DNA of 64,000 nucleotides from Adiantum capillus-veneris (GCA_014529385.2 CM043959.1:51263253-51327252), one strand, 5' to 3'. Shown: positions 11,038 through 24,361, numbered from the stretch's first letter. Notes: generated from the sequence alone by a model not told the origin. Made by a program: numbers and translations.

Positions 11038-12779
11038 AAGATAACTAGATAATTTTACTAATACTAAAGGAAAAAGAAAGTAAAATATTCTAAAACGGAA
11101 AAAAGGTGGGAATGACTTGATAAATGCACACTTGCAAGGGTATGCAATAGTTTGCATGCTACTTTCAAATGCTTTAAATGTATTCTTGGTTTGACATGAT
11201 TGGAATACTATTTTCTAGTATCATAGTACTACCTTGGGAAGGTGCACTTATCAAATGGTTCGGTGGATGGGTGGATTCTAGAGGGTTAATTGTTGACCGA
11301 AAAGTTGAACCCAATTTTATTGTTTCCACTAAGTTCAGATTTGGGGAAAAAGGATCCTGATCTACGAAGTGGGGATCAAACTTGGTAGGGATTTGTGTAC
11401 TTAGTAAATACACTCATCTTAGGGGAACTTACTGACAGTTGTGCTCGATCATAGCCAGGAAAAAAGCGTCAGTGACCTTGAACCAAGGATGAATTAGAGG
11501 ACTCCCACCGAATGACCCTGGAAGGTTGAGTTCACAATTAGTATGATGAATTTGATTGGAAAGTTGGATTGGTAAGCAATGGTGCTTAGGGTCTAAGGGA
11601 TCCATATGAGAGAAAGTGAATAGTATCACCCCCTTGAGTTGGCATCAAAGAGTAGGAGGAGTCCTGTCTTGGTGTCAGTCTCAAGCGGGAGGGATGTCGG
11701 AGATCAAGGTGTATCCATTTGGAGAAGGTACAACCGGTGGTCCTCGGGAATGGCCCTCACATTCTAGATGCGTTGGCCCCAAAGACTAGCGCCCCTTTCA
11801 ATATTTCTTTCTTATTGATGCGTCACAAGGTACAATGCCCCAGGGTCCTTTCTCTGCAATGCTCTCGAGCTTATCTGAGAGAAGAGAGGCCTTGGAAATC
11901 TATTTAAAGTCCCTTGGCCTAAAAGCATACAAGTGAAAAGCTCTCCTCCAAAATCTTGAGCTTTGAGGATTTTTGTAAGCTACCATGTGAGTAGGTCTCC
12001 GCATTTTCCGGTTCATCCATACGATAGCTACCTCAACATTTGGTTCGCTTTGCTTTTTGCAAGAGTTAAGGCCACCCAGCCATATTCAATAAGTTAAGAG
12101 GATTAGGTTAGGTTATTAAAAACCCTAACCCCCTGTTCCGCGTGACAACTTGTGACACAGAGGAAATCACATAAGGTGGTTTTCCGCAACAAGACCATCA
12201 AAAAGAACTCTTACAGAGATTTCCAGAAGATCAATCAAAACCGCACCCAAAAAATCATCTTTCTTTGCAAGAACTTGATCCCCTACAATGATCTTGAGGA
12301 CACAACAACTTTGCCAAATGCAAAAGGATCAATTCTTCCTAACCTCATTCACTGCTAGTCCACAACGAAATGAATTTTGTGTCTAAGTGATATGAGCTTG
12401 AATTCGAATCAAAATCAAATTCAAATTCGATGAAAGAGTGGCTACTAAAAAATTATATGCATTGAAAAATAGTAGTAAAGTTTGACCAAAGTCACAAATT
12501 TTTTTTTGATAGCATGCAGGAGAAGAGAAAAATCTATACCCTACTAACTTGATTAGATATACATTTACGGTTTGCGAAAGATTTGGATGCTTAATAGCAA
12601 TACATCTTGGTAAGTGTCTGTGGAAGGAAATAAATTGCATGCCTTTCCATAGAGAGTGATAATTTTTGGGCATGATTACTTTGAGATTTGTGTTTGTCTC
12701 TTGTTGGTATTGTGCCAACTTTGTGGTTAGTGAACAAAACCTTTGCAAAGGCTCTACTAGATAGATATGTAAAAACTAG
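11038..12779. other. Non-coding stretch, no recognised element
   Basis: Nothing recognisable on either strand. Short open frames (about 60-90 codons) have no family resemblance. Near 12715-12755 a segment of about 35 bp is a close reverse complement of LTR sequence at about 21690-21725, suggesting an inverted scrap of element B's LTR. Confidence 0.4.
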
Positions 12780-14074
12780 TTTGTTAACCATAGCTTAAAT
12801 CTCGAGGTTAGCGATATGTCACTGTGGCTAATGGTGACATATCACTAACCGTGATATGTCACCTCTAATTGCAGGATCCCTCGCTAACCACCGCGAGCTC
12901 CATTTGGCATCCTCAAGATTTTAATCAATGGTAACAAATCAGCCATAATTGTCTGTAAACCAAACATAGTTGTCTCTAAACCAAACAATATTTTATCAAA
13001 CAATCCTTTTACATGTGTTAAGAAAACATATGCTTGTTTCTTGTGATTAGAATCACTTTTCCAACCAATTTAAGGGACATCGTAAGTGGTCTCTATGGTC
13101 AAATCAAGGATGTCAACAATGCAAGAGTAGGGAGTTAAAGCTTTACTGTAGCACGTGAAGGTACTCGGATCATCCACGTTTGAGCATTGCCATGAGGACC
13201 TTCAATCTCTTGTGAATATGTTTGCAAGGTTGATGGAGGATCTGGTACGGTGTTGGAGTTCTTGGTGTTTCTTTGAGAAGGAGCCAAAACAGTCTTCCGC
13301 TCTTTGTACCTTTCTTCAGAGCCATCTCTTGCGGATAAGCATGCTCGTAGGTGAGCGAGGTAAAGATGGTGAACAAGGTAGATATGGTGAACAAGATAGA
13401 GATGGTGAACGAGATAGAGATGGTGAACTCTTTTGTGCGTAGTCAATGACACCAACGAAGGCTTTGCGAGCTTCATTGTGAGGGGTGGTTTGCTCTTGCT
13501 GCCGCGTAGAAGTTTTGTTGCTACAAATCTCTTGCATCATCAATCTGTGCTTTTGTTATGAGTGCTCTTGATGTCCTTTTATAGGTTGTGGACATCAATA
13601 TTCTTGTGGGCTCAGAGCGTCGTTATTTTTGTCCTCAGCTTTTTGGCTTGAGCGACTTTTCGCCAGAAAATTTATTTATTTATTTAGTTATTTATTTATT
13701 TTTCTCTCTCACAAACAGCTGAGCCACGTAGTTTGAGTGAATCTTAGAGACTTGATACTATTGGCCACTACTTTTGCTTAATTTTAGGTAAAGAAGTTCT
13801 TCTTTATCCAGAGTCTCTTTGGCAACTACTTTTGCTTAGATTTAGGTAAATAAGCTCTTCTTTATCCAAGGTCAATAGATTAAGGTTACTCTTCAATACA
13901 TGCCCTTATAAAAACATTAAAATGTTATAAAATCTTCATTCGATACTCAATTTTTGATCCGATTAACTCTATGAATCACTCATCTTATGTTTAAAACTTA
14001 GCGCGCATCTTCATATAATTTAATGTATGTGACAATGGGTGAGAAAATTTTATTGAAATTTTAGGTACATTACA
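12780..14074 (-). repeat. 3' LTR of element B (partial)
   Basis: Aligns with 21800-22779 over the shared part, including GATATGTCAC-type inverted motifs and repeated GCTAACCGCGA words. It ends ...ACATTACA at 14074, next to a polypurine tract, which makes it the 3' LTR of a minus-strand element. The outer part of this LTR is not seen. Confidence 0.75.
13352..13430. repeat. 18-bp minisatellite inside the element B LTR
   Basis: About four units of the type GATGGTGAACGAGATAGA are present here. The paired LTR at about 22337-22380 has about two units, so copy number changed after insertion. Confidence 0.7.
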
Positions 14075-14090
14075 ATCTCCCCATTTGAGA
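14075..14090 (-). other. Polypurine tract of element B
   Basis: The minus strand reads CAAATGGGGAGAT directly before the LTR start TGTAATG. It matches the tract of element G (AAGTTGGGGAGAT) in sequence and position. Confidence 0.65.
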
Positions 14091-14095
14091 TGCCC

Positions 14096-14470
14096 TCATC
14101 TGAAGAAGAAATCATGGTAATCCTTAGCTAGAGTGGTTTCATCTTCCCAAGCAGCATCGTCCTCAGGGTAATCTTGCCATTGTACAAGGTGTTCTCTTAA
14201 GGTTGTATTTCTGAGAGTCCTCTCGTGAGTCTCCAAGATTCTTGATGGTTGAAGTTCTAAAATATTTTGAGTTTGCATGACAATTTTCTCATCATCTAAG
14301 TGATGTCCTTCATTGGGAATGTAAGGTTTTAGTAGGATCACATGGAATACATCATGAACCTTGAGATGGGCTGGGAGTTTCATTTTATAAGCTTGGGTTC
14401 CTATGCACTTGATAATCTCATAATGTCCACAATATTGCGGGCTAAGCTTCTTGTACTTTCCCAATGACAA
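14096..14470 (-). pseudogene. Element B integrase C-terminus and chromodomain
   Basis: A 124-residue stretch. The N-terminal part (LSPQYCGHYEI ... VHDVFHVILLKPY) is the GPY/F-type end of a Ty3/gypsy integrase. The C-terminal part (PSRILETHERTLRN ... LVQWQDYPEDDAAWEDE) is a chromodomain, thought to steer insertion to marked chromatin. It places the element among chromoviruses. It ends just upstream of the polypurine tract, as expected. Fossil. Confidence 0.8.
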
Positions 14471-15067
14471 ATTACTCCTTTTAGAATGAATGCCAAGGAA
14501 AAACTTGTCTCCTTCCTTGAATCTTCTTTCATATCTTCTATCATCTGCGTAGCACTTTTGACAATCTTGTGGATAGCTTGAATGTCTTTTTGAATGGCCT
14601 TGGTCTGATGCTCCATGTCTTCAAGGATCCGTTTGGATGGGGTCATTCCAATGCTTTGATGGTAGGAAGCATTGTATGCATATTCCACTAGAGGTAGAAA
14701 TTGAATCCATCGTCTAGGTTCCCTACTCCAATAAGGTTGGATAATGTCTTCAATGACTTGGTTGACTCGTTTTGTTTGTCCGTCCGTTTGGGGGTGATAA
14801 GTCGTGTTGAACCTTGATTTTGTCCCAGTTGCTTGGAATAGAGAAGTCCAAAATTTTTTATGTAAACTTAGTGTCTCTATCACTCACGATCTGTTTTGGT
14901 AGTCCATGCAATCGAAATATCTCTTTGACAAAAATACGGGCAATGTCGGATGTTGTAAAGGTAATCTTGAGTGGGATAAGGTGTGATACTTTATTAAGCA
15001 TGTCAACAATCACCATCATTGAGTTATAGCCCGCTTGGATTGTGGGTAGGCCAATGAAAAAATCCAT
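14401..15067 (-). pseudogene. Element B integrase core fragments
   Basis: Two adjoining stretches show integrase core motifs: MDFFIGLPTIQAGYNSMMVIVD with first-Asp context, IVSDRDTKFT (second Asp region), and YHPQTDGQTKRVNQVIEDII (Glu region). These are the usual D,D35E signatures of gypsy integrase. They lie between RNase H and chromodomain pieces in the correct order. Fossil. Confidence 0.8.
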
Positions 15068-15253
15068 ACTTATATATTCTCATTTCATCTGAGGAATATC
15101 AAGCGGTTGAATTTTCACACAGAGCTTCACTCTTTCAACTTTTATCCTTCGACATGTCAAACTTTGGCGAACATAGTGCAAGACATCTCCCTTTTGTTCA
15201 ATCCAATAGAAACTATTACGTACTGAGTTCAAGGTCTTTACATAACCCAAGTG

Positions 15254-16714
15254 TCATGAAGTATGAGTATCGTGGGCTTCAGTCAAAATAGCCTTCCTTA
15301 GGATAGGATCTTTTGGTACACATAATCTATCTTGATAGTAGAGGCATTGTTCATCAGATGTAAAGTTTCTTGTTGATGGATTGTCCTCTAGACCTTTGTT
15401 TTGAACAAGGATAAGTTGTCTTTGGTACTCGGGATCAAATAAGATAGCCTCCTTGATCCTTTCCATGATAAGGTTTTTTGGTAAGGATATGAGACCTATA
15501 AAAGGTTTTTTGCTAAGATAATCAACCTGAATTTTCTTTTCCAGGCCAATAAATGATCTCAAAGTCATACTCCTGTAATAACTCGACCAGCATCTTTGGT
15601 GCATGTTTAGGGTTGGTTGGGTAAAGATCCATTTCAAGCTCTTGTGCTTGGTCACAAGCTGGAATCTTTTGCCCAATAGATAATGTCTCCATAGCTTTAG
15701 AGCATGGATAATTTCCAAAAGTTCAAGGTCATGAGCTGGATAGTTTCTTTCATGAATCTTTAATTTTTGTGAAGTGAAGGCTATTGGTCCGCCCTCTTGC
15801 ATTAACACACCACCAATTGCAATGCCTCTTGGATCTGGACAAGAACAAAGTCATCCAAATAAGATCTAAAAATGTCCTACATCAACCTGTTGAATGTAGT
15901 TGGGGCATTAGTCAACCCAAAATACATTACTATAAACTCAAAATGCTCGTAACGTTTCATGAACGTAGTCTTCGGAATGCCATCCTCCTTTATTCTTATT
16001 TGGTAGTATCCTGCTGATCTGAGGTCTACCTTTGTGAAGACCTTCGATCCATGTAATTGGTCCAATAATTCATCGATGTGAGGTATGGTAATTATTCTTA
16101 ATGGTTACTTGGTTTAATCCTCTATAATCAATACAAAGTCCAAAGGTTCCATCCTTCTTCTTTTGAAATAGGACAAGTGCACCCCAACTTGATTTAGTGG
16201 GTCTGATAAATCCTTGCTCTATCAATTGGAAAAGTTGTTCTTTTAGCTCAATGTCCTCTGGTAGGGACATCTTATAAGGTCTTTTTGATACAGGTTCACT
16301 CCGGGGAGAATCTTGATCTCATTATCAATTTCTCCAGTTGGGGAAATGTTTGTGAAGTCTTCTAGAAAAACATCAGCGTACTCCTCAAGCCATAATGGTT
16401 TTGAAGTATTGACCTCCAGGTCAATTTTGTTCAGCTTGATTTAGTGGTTTGATAAATCCTTGCTCTATCAATTGGAAAAGTTGTTCTTTTAGCTCAATGG
16501 CCTCTGGTAGGGACATCTTATAAGGTATTTTTGATACAGGTTCACTTCCGGGGAGAATCTCGATCTCATTATCAATTTCTCGAGTTGAGGGAATGTTTGT
16601 GAGGTCTTCTAGAAAAACATCGACGTACTCCTCAAGCCATAATGGCTTTGAAGTATTGAGCTCTAGGTCAATTTTGTTCAACTTGACCACATAGATTTTT
16701 TGATGAGGTCTCAA
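15254..16714 (-). pseudogene. Element B reverse transcriptase and RNase H fragments
   Basis: Separate stretches carry RT and RNase H motifs. [38 protein letters not shown], and [16 protein letters not shown] with [15 protein letters not shown]. RNase H: FTSQKLKIHERNYPAHDLELL and KLWRHYLLGKRFQLVTKHKSL. Together these identify the RT and RNase H of a Ty3/gypsy chromovirus, read on the minus strand in the proper order. Fossil with several breaks. Confidence 0.8.
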
Positions 16715-17132
16715 ACCTTTTGATAGATGGTTAGCTTTAAGTAGATGGATTTTGGGATTCCACTCTTTCCTTGAACCTTAACCTGCTGGTTATGATTATC
16801 TCTAAAGGTTATGCTTCCTTGGCCACAATGGATACTAGCTTGGTTTTGAGATAGCTAATCCATCCCAAGGATCCCATCATACATACCAACTGGAGGGGTG
16901 CTATCACAATAATTAAGGAGGTTAAATCCTTTACCTTGATGAGTGGCAAGAGTTTGAATCACAACAAATTGATGTTGAGCTCCAGGATTGTCAATGGCTG
17001 CATAAACAATTTCTCGTTCATGCTCCTCCCAAAAACATTTGATGCTCTTCCTCGGCCATGTCCATGTCCTCTATTACGTCTATCTGGTCTTATTGGACAT
17101 GTTTCAGTGGCTATTGTTTCTCTATGAGTTAG

Positions 17133-17800
17133 TCATGGATATCTATTGCAATAGTGTCCCAACTCATTACATTCAAAGCAAAAAATATCCAACCACTGCC
17201 TAGCACCAACAACGCCTTGTTCCTTCATCAATGGTTTTTCTTGTAGCAAGGAATCTTGGGCGGTAGTAGGCTTCATGGCTTCAAGTCGTGAACTTGTCGG
17301 TTGATTAAGTCCCTGATAAAATCGTGCCACTTGTTGTTCAATGGTCATTGGAGGAGCATAGCGTCTAAGTGACACAAATTTTGAGTAGTAATCCTCAAGA
17401 GATAATCCAAACTGCTTTAATGCAAAGAACCCGTTCATTTTCAAGGCTTCGTGAGCGGGGGGTAAATACCTTTCTTTGATAGCTTGGTTAATTTCTCTCC
17501 AACTTTGAGAGTCCTCTACCACACCTATGTCACAACAATTTTGTTTCCACCAAAGCTTAACATCACCGGTAAGTCAAAACACACCCAACATGCTTTGATT
17601 TGTGGTTGTAGTCTTAGCTGCTGTGAAGTAATCATCCATGGCTTCAATCCAAACTTTTGCTTTCTTTTCCACATCATCACCCTCACCCCTAAATGAGGGT
17701 GGTTGCATTTTCTTAAGTAGTAACTTCTTCTACTGGATCTCTGTATAAAGGGCATTATTCTTGAAACTATCATCCTGATTCTCCTGAAGCAAATATACAT
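17133..17800 (-). pseudogene. Element B gag with zinc knuckle
   Basis: The capsid part reads WREINQAIKERYLPPAHEAL ... DYYSKFVSLRRYAPPMT ... VARFYQGLN. A zinc knuckle, CFECNELGHYCNRYP, follows. The residues closely parallel the gag of element G (KGRYLPHAHESLKMNEFF ... YYSKFVTLRHYAPPMTADQQVAHFCQGLN). It lies upstream of RT in element order. Fossil. Confidence 0.8.
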
Positions 17801-18205
17801 TGACTTAGCATATAAATGGCTGAATAAAGATAAGAATATGTTTTTAAGTTAATTTCTTTCAAAAGCTAGGAGAGTGTTTAAGTTGTCAAGACCTTCTTAC
17901 AACAAAAATGTTCACTTGGGCTTCACCAGCCCATTGAAACTTAACCAGTTTCATCATACAGATTTAACCAATCTGACAACATAAGACAACTCAGATTTGC
18001 AAAAATCATGTTCTTAATAATAATTGAAAATATACATCAATATTGAAGGGCTTAATATTCTTTAACGGCCCTTTTTGATTTGTAAATCTCTTTTTATTTG
18101 AACATATGAACATGTCGGATGTTGTTGCAATTGTGTAAGTCTTACTCTCTCTCCCTCGCTCTCTCCAACAATGATAGAAAGAAGATGGAGAGACAAAGAG
18201 ACAAT

Positions 18206-18319
<114 letters not shown>

Positions 18320-18623
18320 GAAGCTAAACTCCACACATCTTTTGCATTATAAAATTAATTATGAATATAGTACAAACTTTATAGTCATCCGTCCCCTCAA
18401 TCACAAGCACTATGTCATCAATTTTTTCAACATCTAACATTTTGGATTAATTTCTTCCAATTTCCATTCCATTTTATTATTGGAGTTGAGCTCATTTACA
18501 ATTTCTTTGTGTGTTTGAAAGCGTTTGAAACTTTCTTCATTGGCACATGTGGCTAACTTTACTGGCTTATACATACGTCACATGTCAAAAATACATACAC
18601 TAAGTCCACATCTCGTTTTAAAT

Positions 18624-19600
18624 TTAATCGGTTTCGCTTTTTAGTATGCACGAAAGCAAATGAAGACTATTTCTCTTACAGCTACCACTTGATGCGGCAA
18701 TAGACAATACTCTCACAACCACATGTTGAAGTTCCAGTTTTTCTCCACCATACTCCTTCCACCAAACTGGTGTGCTCATCATCTTGATAGCATCTATATC
18801 CCCAAACATTTCTTCTCTGCTACTATAAGCCCTCTTTTGTGTGTATGTCACATGTCCATCCACATTGCCTAATAGTTGGGCACACACTTTCTTGAAATCA
18901 CCGATCACTTCGTTGTTTGAAGATTGATCGTGCATTTGAAACTTGGAATCTAAGACGAATCCTGCTCCATGTAGAGTATGTAGCTACTCCCATCGTCTTT
19001 TGACAAATGACATCATCATGGCTTTCTCCTTTCCTACATAAGATGTACAATATATTTTAATTTGCGAGAGGCTTCAGGCATGTACTAGTACACCCGTCCA
19101 AATATAGAGGCTTCTTTGTCCATTAATCGTATTAGGTAAGTGAAGGGCTCTGTGACAATAACATTTTTTCTATATCCACTAATCGTTTCAGGTGAGTTTA
19201 CAAGTAGGTAACATTTGGAAGCAGTAGGTTCATACTCGGAATATTTATTAAGACAAATGTCCCATCTTCTATATGTCACTGTTTCAACAAGGTCGACTTT
19301 AACCTGTTGTAGTGTAGAGTGAATGTAATACGTTGTCGCAAAACATGTCACACAAAAATCTGTAAATTTTTCGTTGGGGATCTTGTTCTAAACAAAGCAT
19401 AAAAAAATGAGTGCTCTCTTATAAACTTCATCAAGTGGTTTGTATCTAGAAGAATTTGATTAATAGAAGGAACTTTTACAAAGTCCTTCAAGAGAAGATT
19501 CAAAGTGTGGGCAGCACATGGAACCCATGTAATCTTCAGATACTTTTCTTCAATTGCTTTTCCAGGTTAGATAGATGTATTATCTATGATAATGGTTGTC
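18624..19600 (-). pseudogene. hAT-superfamily transposase remnant
   Basis: Three minus-strand stretches resemble the plant hAT transposase type with DUF659 and a C-terminal dimerisation domain. They are VPCAAHTLNLLLK-like residues near 19500-19540; FATTYYIHSTLQQVKVDLVETVT ... RWD ... PFTYLIRLMDKE at 19085-19351; and HDQSSNNEVIGDF ... WWKEYGGEKLELQHVVVRVLSIAASSGSCKRN at 18624-18935. The last is the hAT dimerisation signature. The pieces are in the right order but in different frames, with stops between them, so the gene is dead. It lies between gag and the 5' LTR of element B, consistent with a DNA transposon inserted into the retroelement. Its terminal inverted repeats were not found. Confidence 0.7.
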
Positions 19601-20419
19601 ACATTTTTAGGCCCCCCCGCTCTTCTGATCTAATGCTCAAAATACACCAGTAAGATATCCACTAGTTTTGTAACCGTTGAAGAGGATCTTCACTTTGTGA
19701 GGGTTATGGCTTAATCATCTTGCAAAGGTTTCATAGAAATTTTGCAAAGGTAGGGGACTAAAAGTTTGATTTCCATCCCTATTCATGCATCACTTGTCCC
19801 AAACATTGAAATTGACAATTTCATAGCAGCGAGTTCCAAAACTAAGGGTAAAATCTTCCTTGCCCTCATAGTCTCCTTTGTAGACTGCAAAAGAAGCTCA
19901 TGGGTGTCAATGAATAAAACTGTGCTTGTAACCCTAACTTATTTGCCCCTCCTTGCATGGAGCCATTCAATTGTTCCATAGAGAGAAGCAGCATTGTTGG
20001 GGGGAAAGAATTTGGGATTCCCTATGGTATAGCAAAACCATGCTTGAAAGGTGTTGGGGATTACGTAGTCGATTGAAAGCAAACGCTCTCCCTCAATTCT
20101 GTCCCACTTGATTTTGATAAATCATTGAACCTAAAAGCTTGATTGAAGGTAATCTCCTTCTAAAATCTAAGAAGAAACTATATTTGCCCATATTCCCTTT
20201 GGAATATCAATTGTCTACACACATGTACCCATCAGTAACCATTAGCTACTATGAGGTATCAAGTGGAAGAAAAGGAAAAAGATGCCATAAGTTGGTGTCA
20301 AACCCTAATATTTAAGCACACAACATCAAACAATGCGAGTTATGAAGTCTCATACTTGTAGAGAAAGAGGAATTAGGATATCTATTCCAAAAAGATATGA
20401 GTATACAAAAAGATGACTG

Positions 20420-20815
20420 CTAGCTACATATCTTCTTCTCCTCTAATTCATAGTTCAATGTGATTATGATGAAAACTGTAAGCTGATCAAGGATATTATC
20501 TTGGTGGGTTTTCATAAGGAAGTAAAAGATTGTACATAAAAAGGGTAACACAGGTAGTCTGTGTACAATTTCATCCATGGGGTAATTTAGATTTTGACCA
20601 GTGACGATAATCCGATCGCAAGGTATCACCATCGTCAAGCAATCATAAACCCAATGGTTCAAGCAAGTAACTCCATCAGGTGCTATAGCTGCTGAAGGAG
20701 CTAAATAGAATAGGAAGTAGCACATGTGCTTGAGTTCCTCTGTCCATTTGACCTGATGAAGGTCAATGTCAATATGCTCAATGTGTCCTGCTTGAATAGT
20801 AAATAGGCCTCCACA
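20420..20815 (-). pseudogene. Small leader ORF of element B, upstream of gag
   Basis: One continuous minus-strand frame runs from about 20815 to 20420 and contains GGLFTIQAGHI, then KWTEELK, then LNHWVYDCLTMVI. Element G encodes a matching product at 47925-48254 (GGIYTIDADKI, RWAEELK, TQWVYNQVTKVI). The position is also the same: after the primer-binding site and before gag. No known domain is recognised. A conserved accessory protein or a leader-encoded gag extension is possible. Fossil. Confidence 0.6.
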
Positions 20816-21091
20816 AACCCAAAGGCGTTGATGCCACTAGGAATGAGCCGGTAGTGCTGACATATGGGGAGCAAGGGATTTTTCAAGCATTACAAAAACA
20901 TTTTGATGTGCAAGAATTTTTTTCCAGTTGATTGCATTACAATACATTAATTGTAGAATAGTGAGGTGGTCTTCGTTCATGAAGCAATGCTACAAAACAA
21001 GCAATTCAAACATTCTTAACCCAATCAGCATCATCAATGTTAAAGAGGATGCAACATATAAACAATCAAAAAAATTTATTAACCTGTTTTT

Positions 21092-21103
21092 CTTTGATAC
21101 CAA
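21092..21103 (-). other. Primer-binding site of element B
   Basis: The minus strand reads TTGGTATCAAAG immediately after the LTR end at 21105. This is close to the tRNA-Met-type site TGGTATCAGAG. Confidence 0.7.
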
Positions 21104-21104
21104 C

Positions 21105-22779
21105 TGTAAGGTCCTTGACCCTCTTGGATCAGCCACTAGGAGAGATCAACACATCCACTCTGTCTCTACATTGCAAAGCGGAGAGATGATCAAGTGAGTC
21201 GCCCTAATCTCTACATATTCACTATCGTAGTCATCCTAAAAGTAAAACACTAGAACCCTTGGTTCATGGACTAGTGCTTTTTTTCTCATCTAGTGCGAGG
21301 AACAACCATAAAAATTTCCCCTAAGATTTGGGACTTACTTCTACGTTACCTATCGTCATTCTAAAGTCCCACACTTGTGGCAAGTACCTGGCTTATCGAG
21401 TCCACCCATCCAAAACATGATTCCCTAAGGATACATGTCTCCCACTTTCCACACCACACTCACCCATTCATCTTGTTTTCTAATTACTACCACATTGTTA
21501 ACATATAAAAACATTGTTCCTTAATTAGTTTATATCATCGATTCATTCAAACAACTCTTCAAACATCACCCAAACAATGTAAATCAATATCTACTGAAAT
21601 CAATCCTATTTCCAAAATACTTAAATCCATAATTTACCGCTAATTGTGGTCTTTCCCTATAATTTTCCATTAACCGCAGACTTTGTCTATCTATCCAATA
21701 GAGCTTTTGCAAAGGTTTTGTTCGCTAATCGTGAAGCTAGCACAATTATTCCCTAATTGCTAAGTGCAAGGGCTTCTCGCTATCCGCGAGGTGAAAACTA
21801 GCTATTAACCAGATCTTAAATCACTAACCGCGATATGTCACCGCTAACCGTGGGATCCTTGCTAACTGCGAGCTCCATCTGGCAAAAATATTCCTATTAG
21901 TGAAGTATTCTCATCCTCAAGCTTTTAATCAGTGGTAACCAATCAACCATAATTATCTGTAAACCAAAAAGTATTTTATCAAACAATCCTTTTATATGTG
22001 ATAAGAAAACATATGCTTGTTTCTTGTGATTAGAATCACTTTTCCAGCCCATTTAAGGGACATCCTAAGCGGTCACTATGGTCAAATCAAGGATGTTAAC
22101 AATGCAAGAGTAAGGAGTTAAAGCTTTACCGTAGTAGGTGCAGGAACTCGGATCATCCGCGTTTGAGCATCGCCATGAGGAACTCTGATCTCTTGTGAAT
22201 CTGTCTACAAGGTTGATGGAGGATCCGGTATGGCGTTGGAGTTCCTGGTGTTTCTTTGAGAAGGAGCCAAAACGGTCTTGCCACTCTTCATACCTTTCTT
22301 CAGAGCCATCTCCTGCTGGTAACCATGCTCGTAGGTGAGCGAGGTAGAGATGGTGAACGAGATAGAAATGGTGAACTCTTTTGCACGTAGTCAACGATGC
22401 TAACAAAGGCTTTGTGAGCTTTGTTGTGAGGGGTGGTTTGCTCTCGCCAACGCGTAGAAGATTTGTTGCTACTGATCTCTCACACTGTCAATTTGTGCTT
22501 CTGTTAGGAGTGCTCTCGACGTCCTTTTATAGGTTGTGGGCGTTGATATTCTTGTGGGTTGAGAGCATTGTTATTTTTTTCTCATCTTTTTGGCTCGAGT
22601 GACTTTTTGCCACAAAATTTATTTATTTATTATCATTTATCTTTCTCTCTCGCAAACAGCCGAGCCGTGTATTTTGACGGAAGATTAGAGACTCGATATT
22701 ATTGGCCACTGCTTTTGCTTAATTTTAGGTAAAGAAGCTCTTCTTTATCTAGAGTCTCTTTGGCCACTAGTACCTATTC
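21105..22779 (-). repeat. 5' LTR of element B (partial)
   Basis: Begins on the plus strand with TGTAAGGTCCTTGACC beside the primer site and aligns with 12780-13830 from about 21800 onward. The outer end is cut off after about 22779, where the sequence stops matching the other LTR. It contains a hairpin at 21415-21438 (stem ACATGATTCC/GGATACATGT) followed by the CCCACTTTCCACACC block shared with element G. Confidence 0.75.
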
Positions 22780-24117
22780 TCTAAGCAAATAGTTTCTATA
22801 GCTTCCCTGTCACTTGTACTATTTGTTGATGCTATGCACAACTCAATTTGACCATTTTTGGTTGTTGAAATCAAGTTTGAAGTCTAAACTCAGCTTGAAA
22901 TGCAAATTTTACATTAATTCATAGTTGTTGGTTTAAATTGCATCCAAAACTTCCAGATACAATCTTTAGATGCACATACAAGTGCACAAACAAGAATTCT
23001 TGAAATCGCTTCAAATCTCAAGATATGCAATTTTTTTGCCTTTGAAGTCACTTTAAACTATCAAATTGCAATATGGCATTCAAAGTAATGGTTGGATTTT
23101 TGCAACACCAAACTGAACCAAAACTAATGTTGCTCTTAACTAATCTAGAATAGTAAAAGAACATAAAACAAAAGAAAACAATGCAAAATGAAATGATAGC
23201 AGAGGTAAATGATAGAAAAATATTCGTCTACAACTCAACTCACCATAATCACTCACAAACACAAACTACAACAAGACTCAAAGTGTGGACTCAATGCACA
23301 ATGCACTAAAATCAACAACTATGGTCAACCTAATCTAAATGGTACAAACACACTCAACTCCTCAGTCTACTTGAGAACTCAACAAGCCTCATTAACTCTC
23401 CTAACTAAAGTAAATGTTAAAATTGTAGCACTTGAGTAAAGGAAACCTCATTAGAACCTCCTTCGCTAGTGTCAGTCATATGTCCTCAACAATGACATCA
23501 ATGTTGGTGCACCGCTGCAATCAAATGGTGTAGATTAGTAAGAATTCAAACCAACCTAATATGTCAATCCAAGGATAGAGCTAACCCAACTAGTGCATGT
23601 GGAAATGTCAAATGCAATGTCCTAATGACAATGCACCAAGGAGAGAGGTGCCAAAATCAAGTAAGGAAAACAACTAAAGAAATCTTCCTAAGTCTTTTGT
23701 GCGGTCTGACTCACTCATAAATGGTTATAGAAGCATCAAATGAGATCCAAAGTTAATGAAACTTGAGATTAGGAGCCTCTAGAATATGGGGAGCTTGTTT
23801 TAGCCTTAGAACCTACAACAACCACCTGTGGGGGTGGTAAGAAACCACAATTTCTCCCACCCCCTACCTTCATCCCCTACCTACTTACCTTTGTCCATGG
23901 ATAGAATCACTTATTACTTCATTAACAACATAAAACAAGTAGTGAAAGACTCAAGGCAATCTAAAGCTTGACACAATCACTCAACCATAGCACAAAGAGC
24001 ATGTACATGATGACAAGAGTGAAGAAAAGAAAGACATGAATTCCCATTAGATTTCCATGCCTGTACAAGAAGTTGCAAATGCACAAGTGTAGGTAAGCTC
24101 TCTACTTGTACGCTCAA
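22780..24117. other. Non-coding stretch
   Basis: No recognisable gene or element; AT-rich with short open frames only. Confidence 0.5.
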
Positions 24118-24361
24118 TAGTTCTCAAATCTAGATTATCGTTCAAAATTACAATCTTTTGCTTATATACCTAGAGCTCAAAATTAAGTATTGGGCTAAAA
24201 AGAGGTAATTATTAAAAAATGTGTATACCAAGCTCTTTAGTTCTCAAATCTAGATTATCCTTAAAAATTGCAATATTTTGCTTATATACATAGAGTTCAA
24301 AATTAAGTATTGGGCTAAAAATAGGTAATTATTACAAAAATATGTATACCAAGCTCTTTAG
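24118..24361. repeat. Tandem duplication, 120-bp unit, two copies
   Basis: TAGTTCTCAAATCTAGATTA starts at 24118 and again at 24238. The units match over their whole length with scattered substitutions and a one-base length change. Confidence 0.9.

Noticed and set aside
12715-12755. Inverted scrap of the element B LTR
   Set aside because: The match of about 35 bp to 21690-21725 is suggestive, but too short to decide between an inversion and a separate fragment; not listed as its own feature.
21091-21110. tRNA gene
   Set aside because: The similarity to tRNA-Met here and at 2573, 29959 and 48449 is only the short primer-binding complement; no cloverleaf is present.
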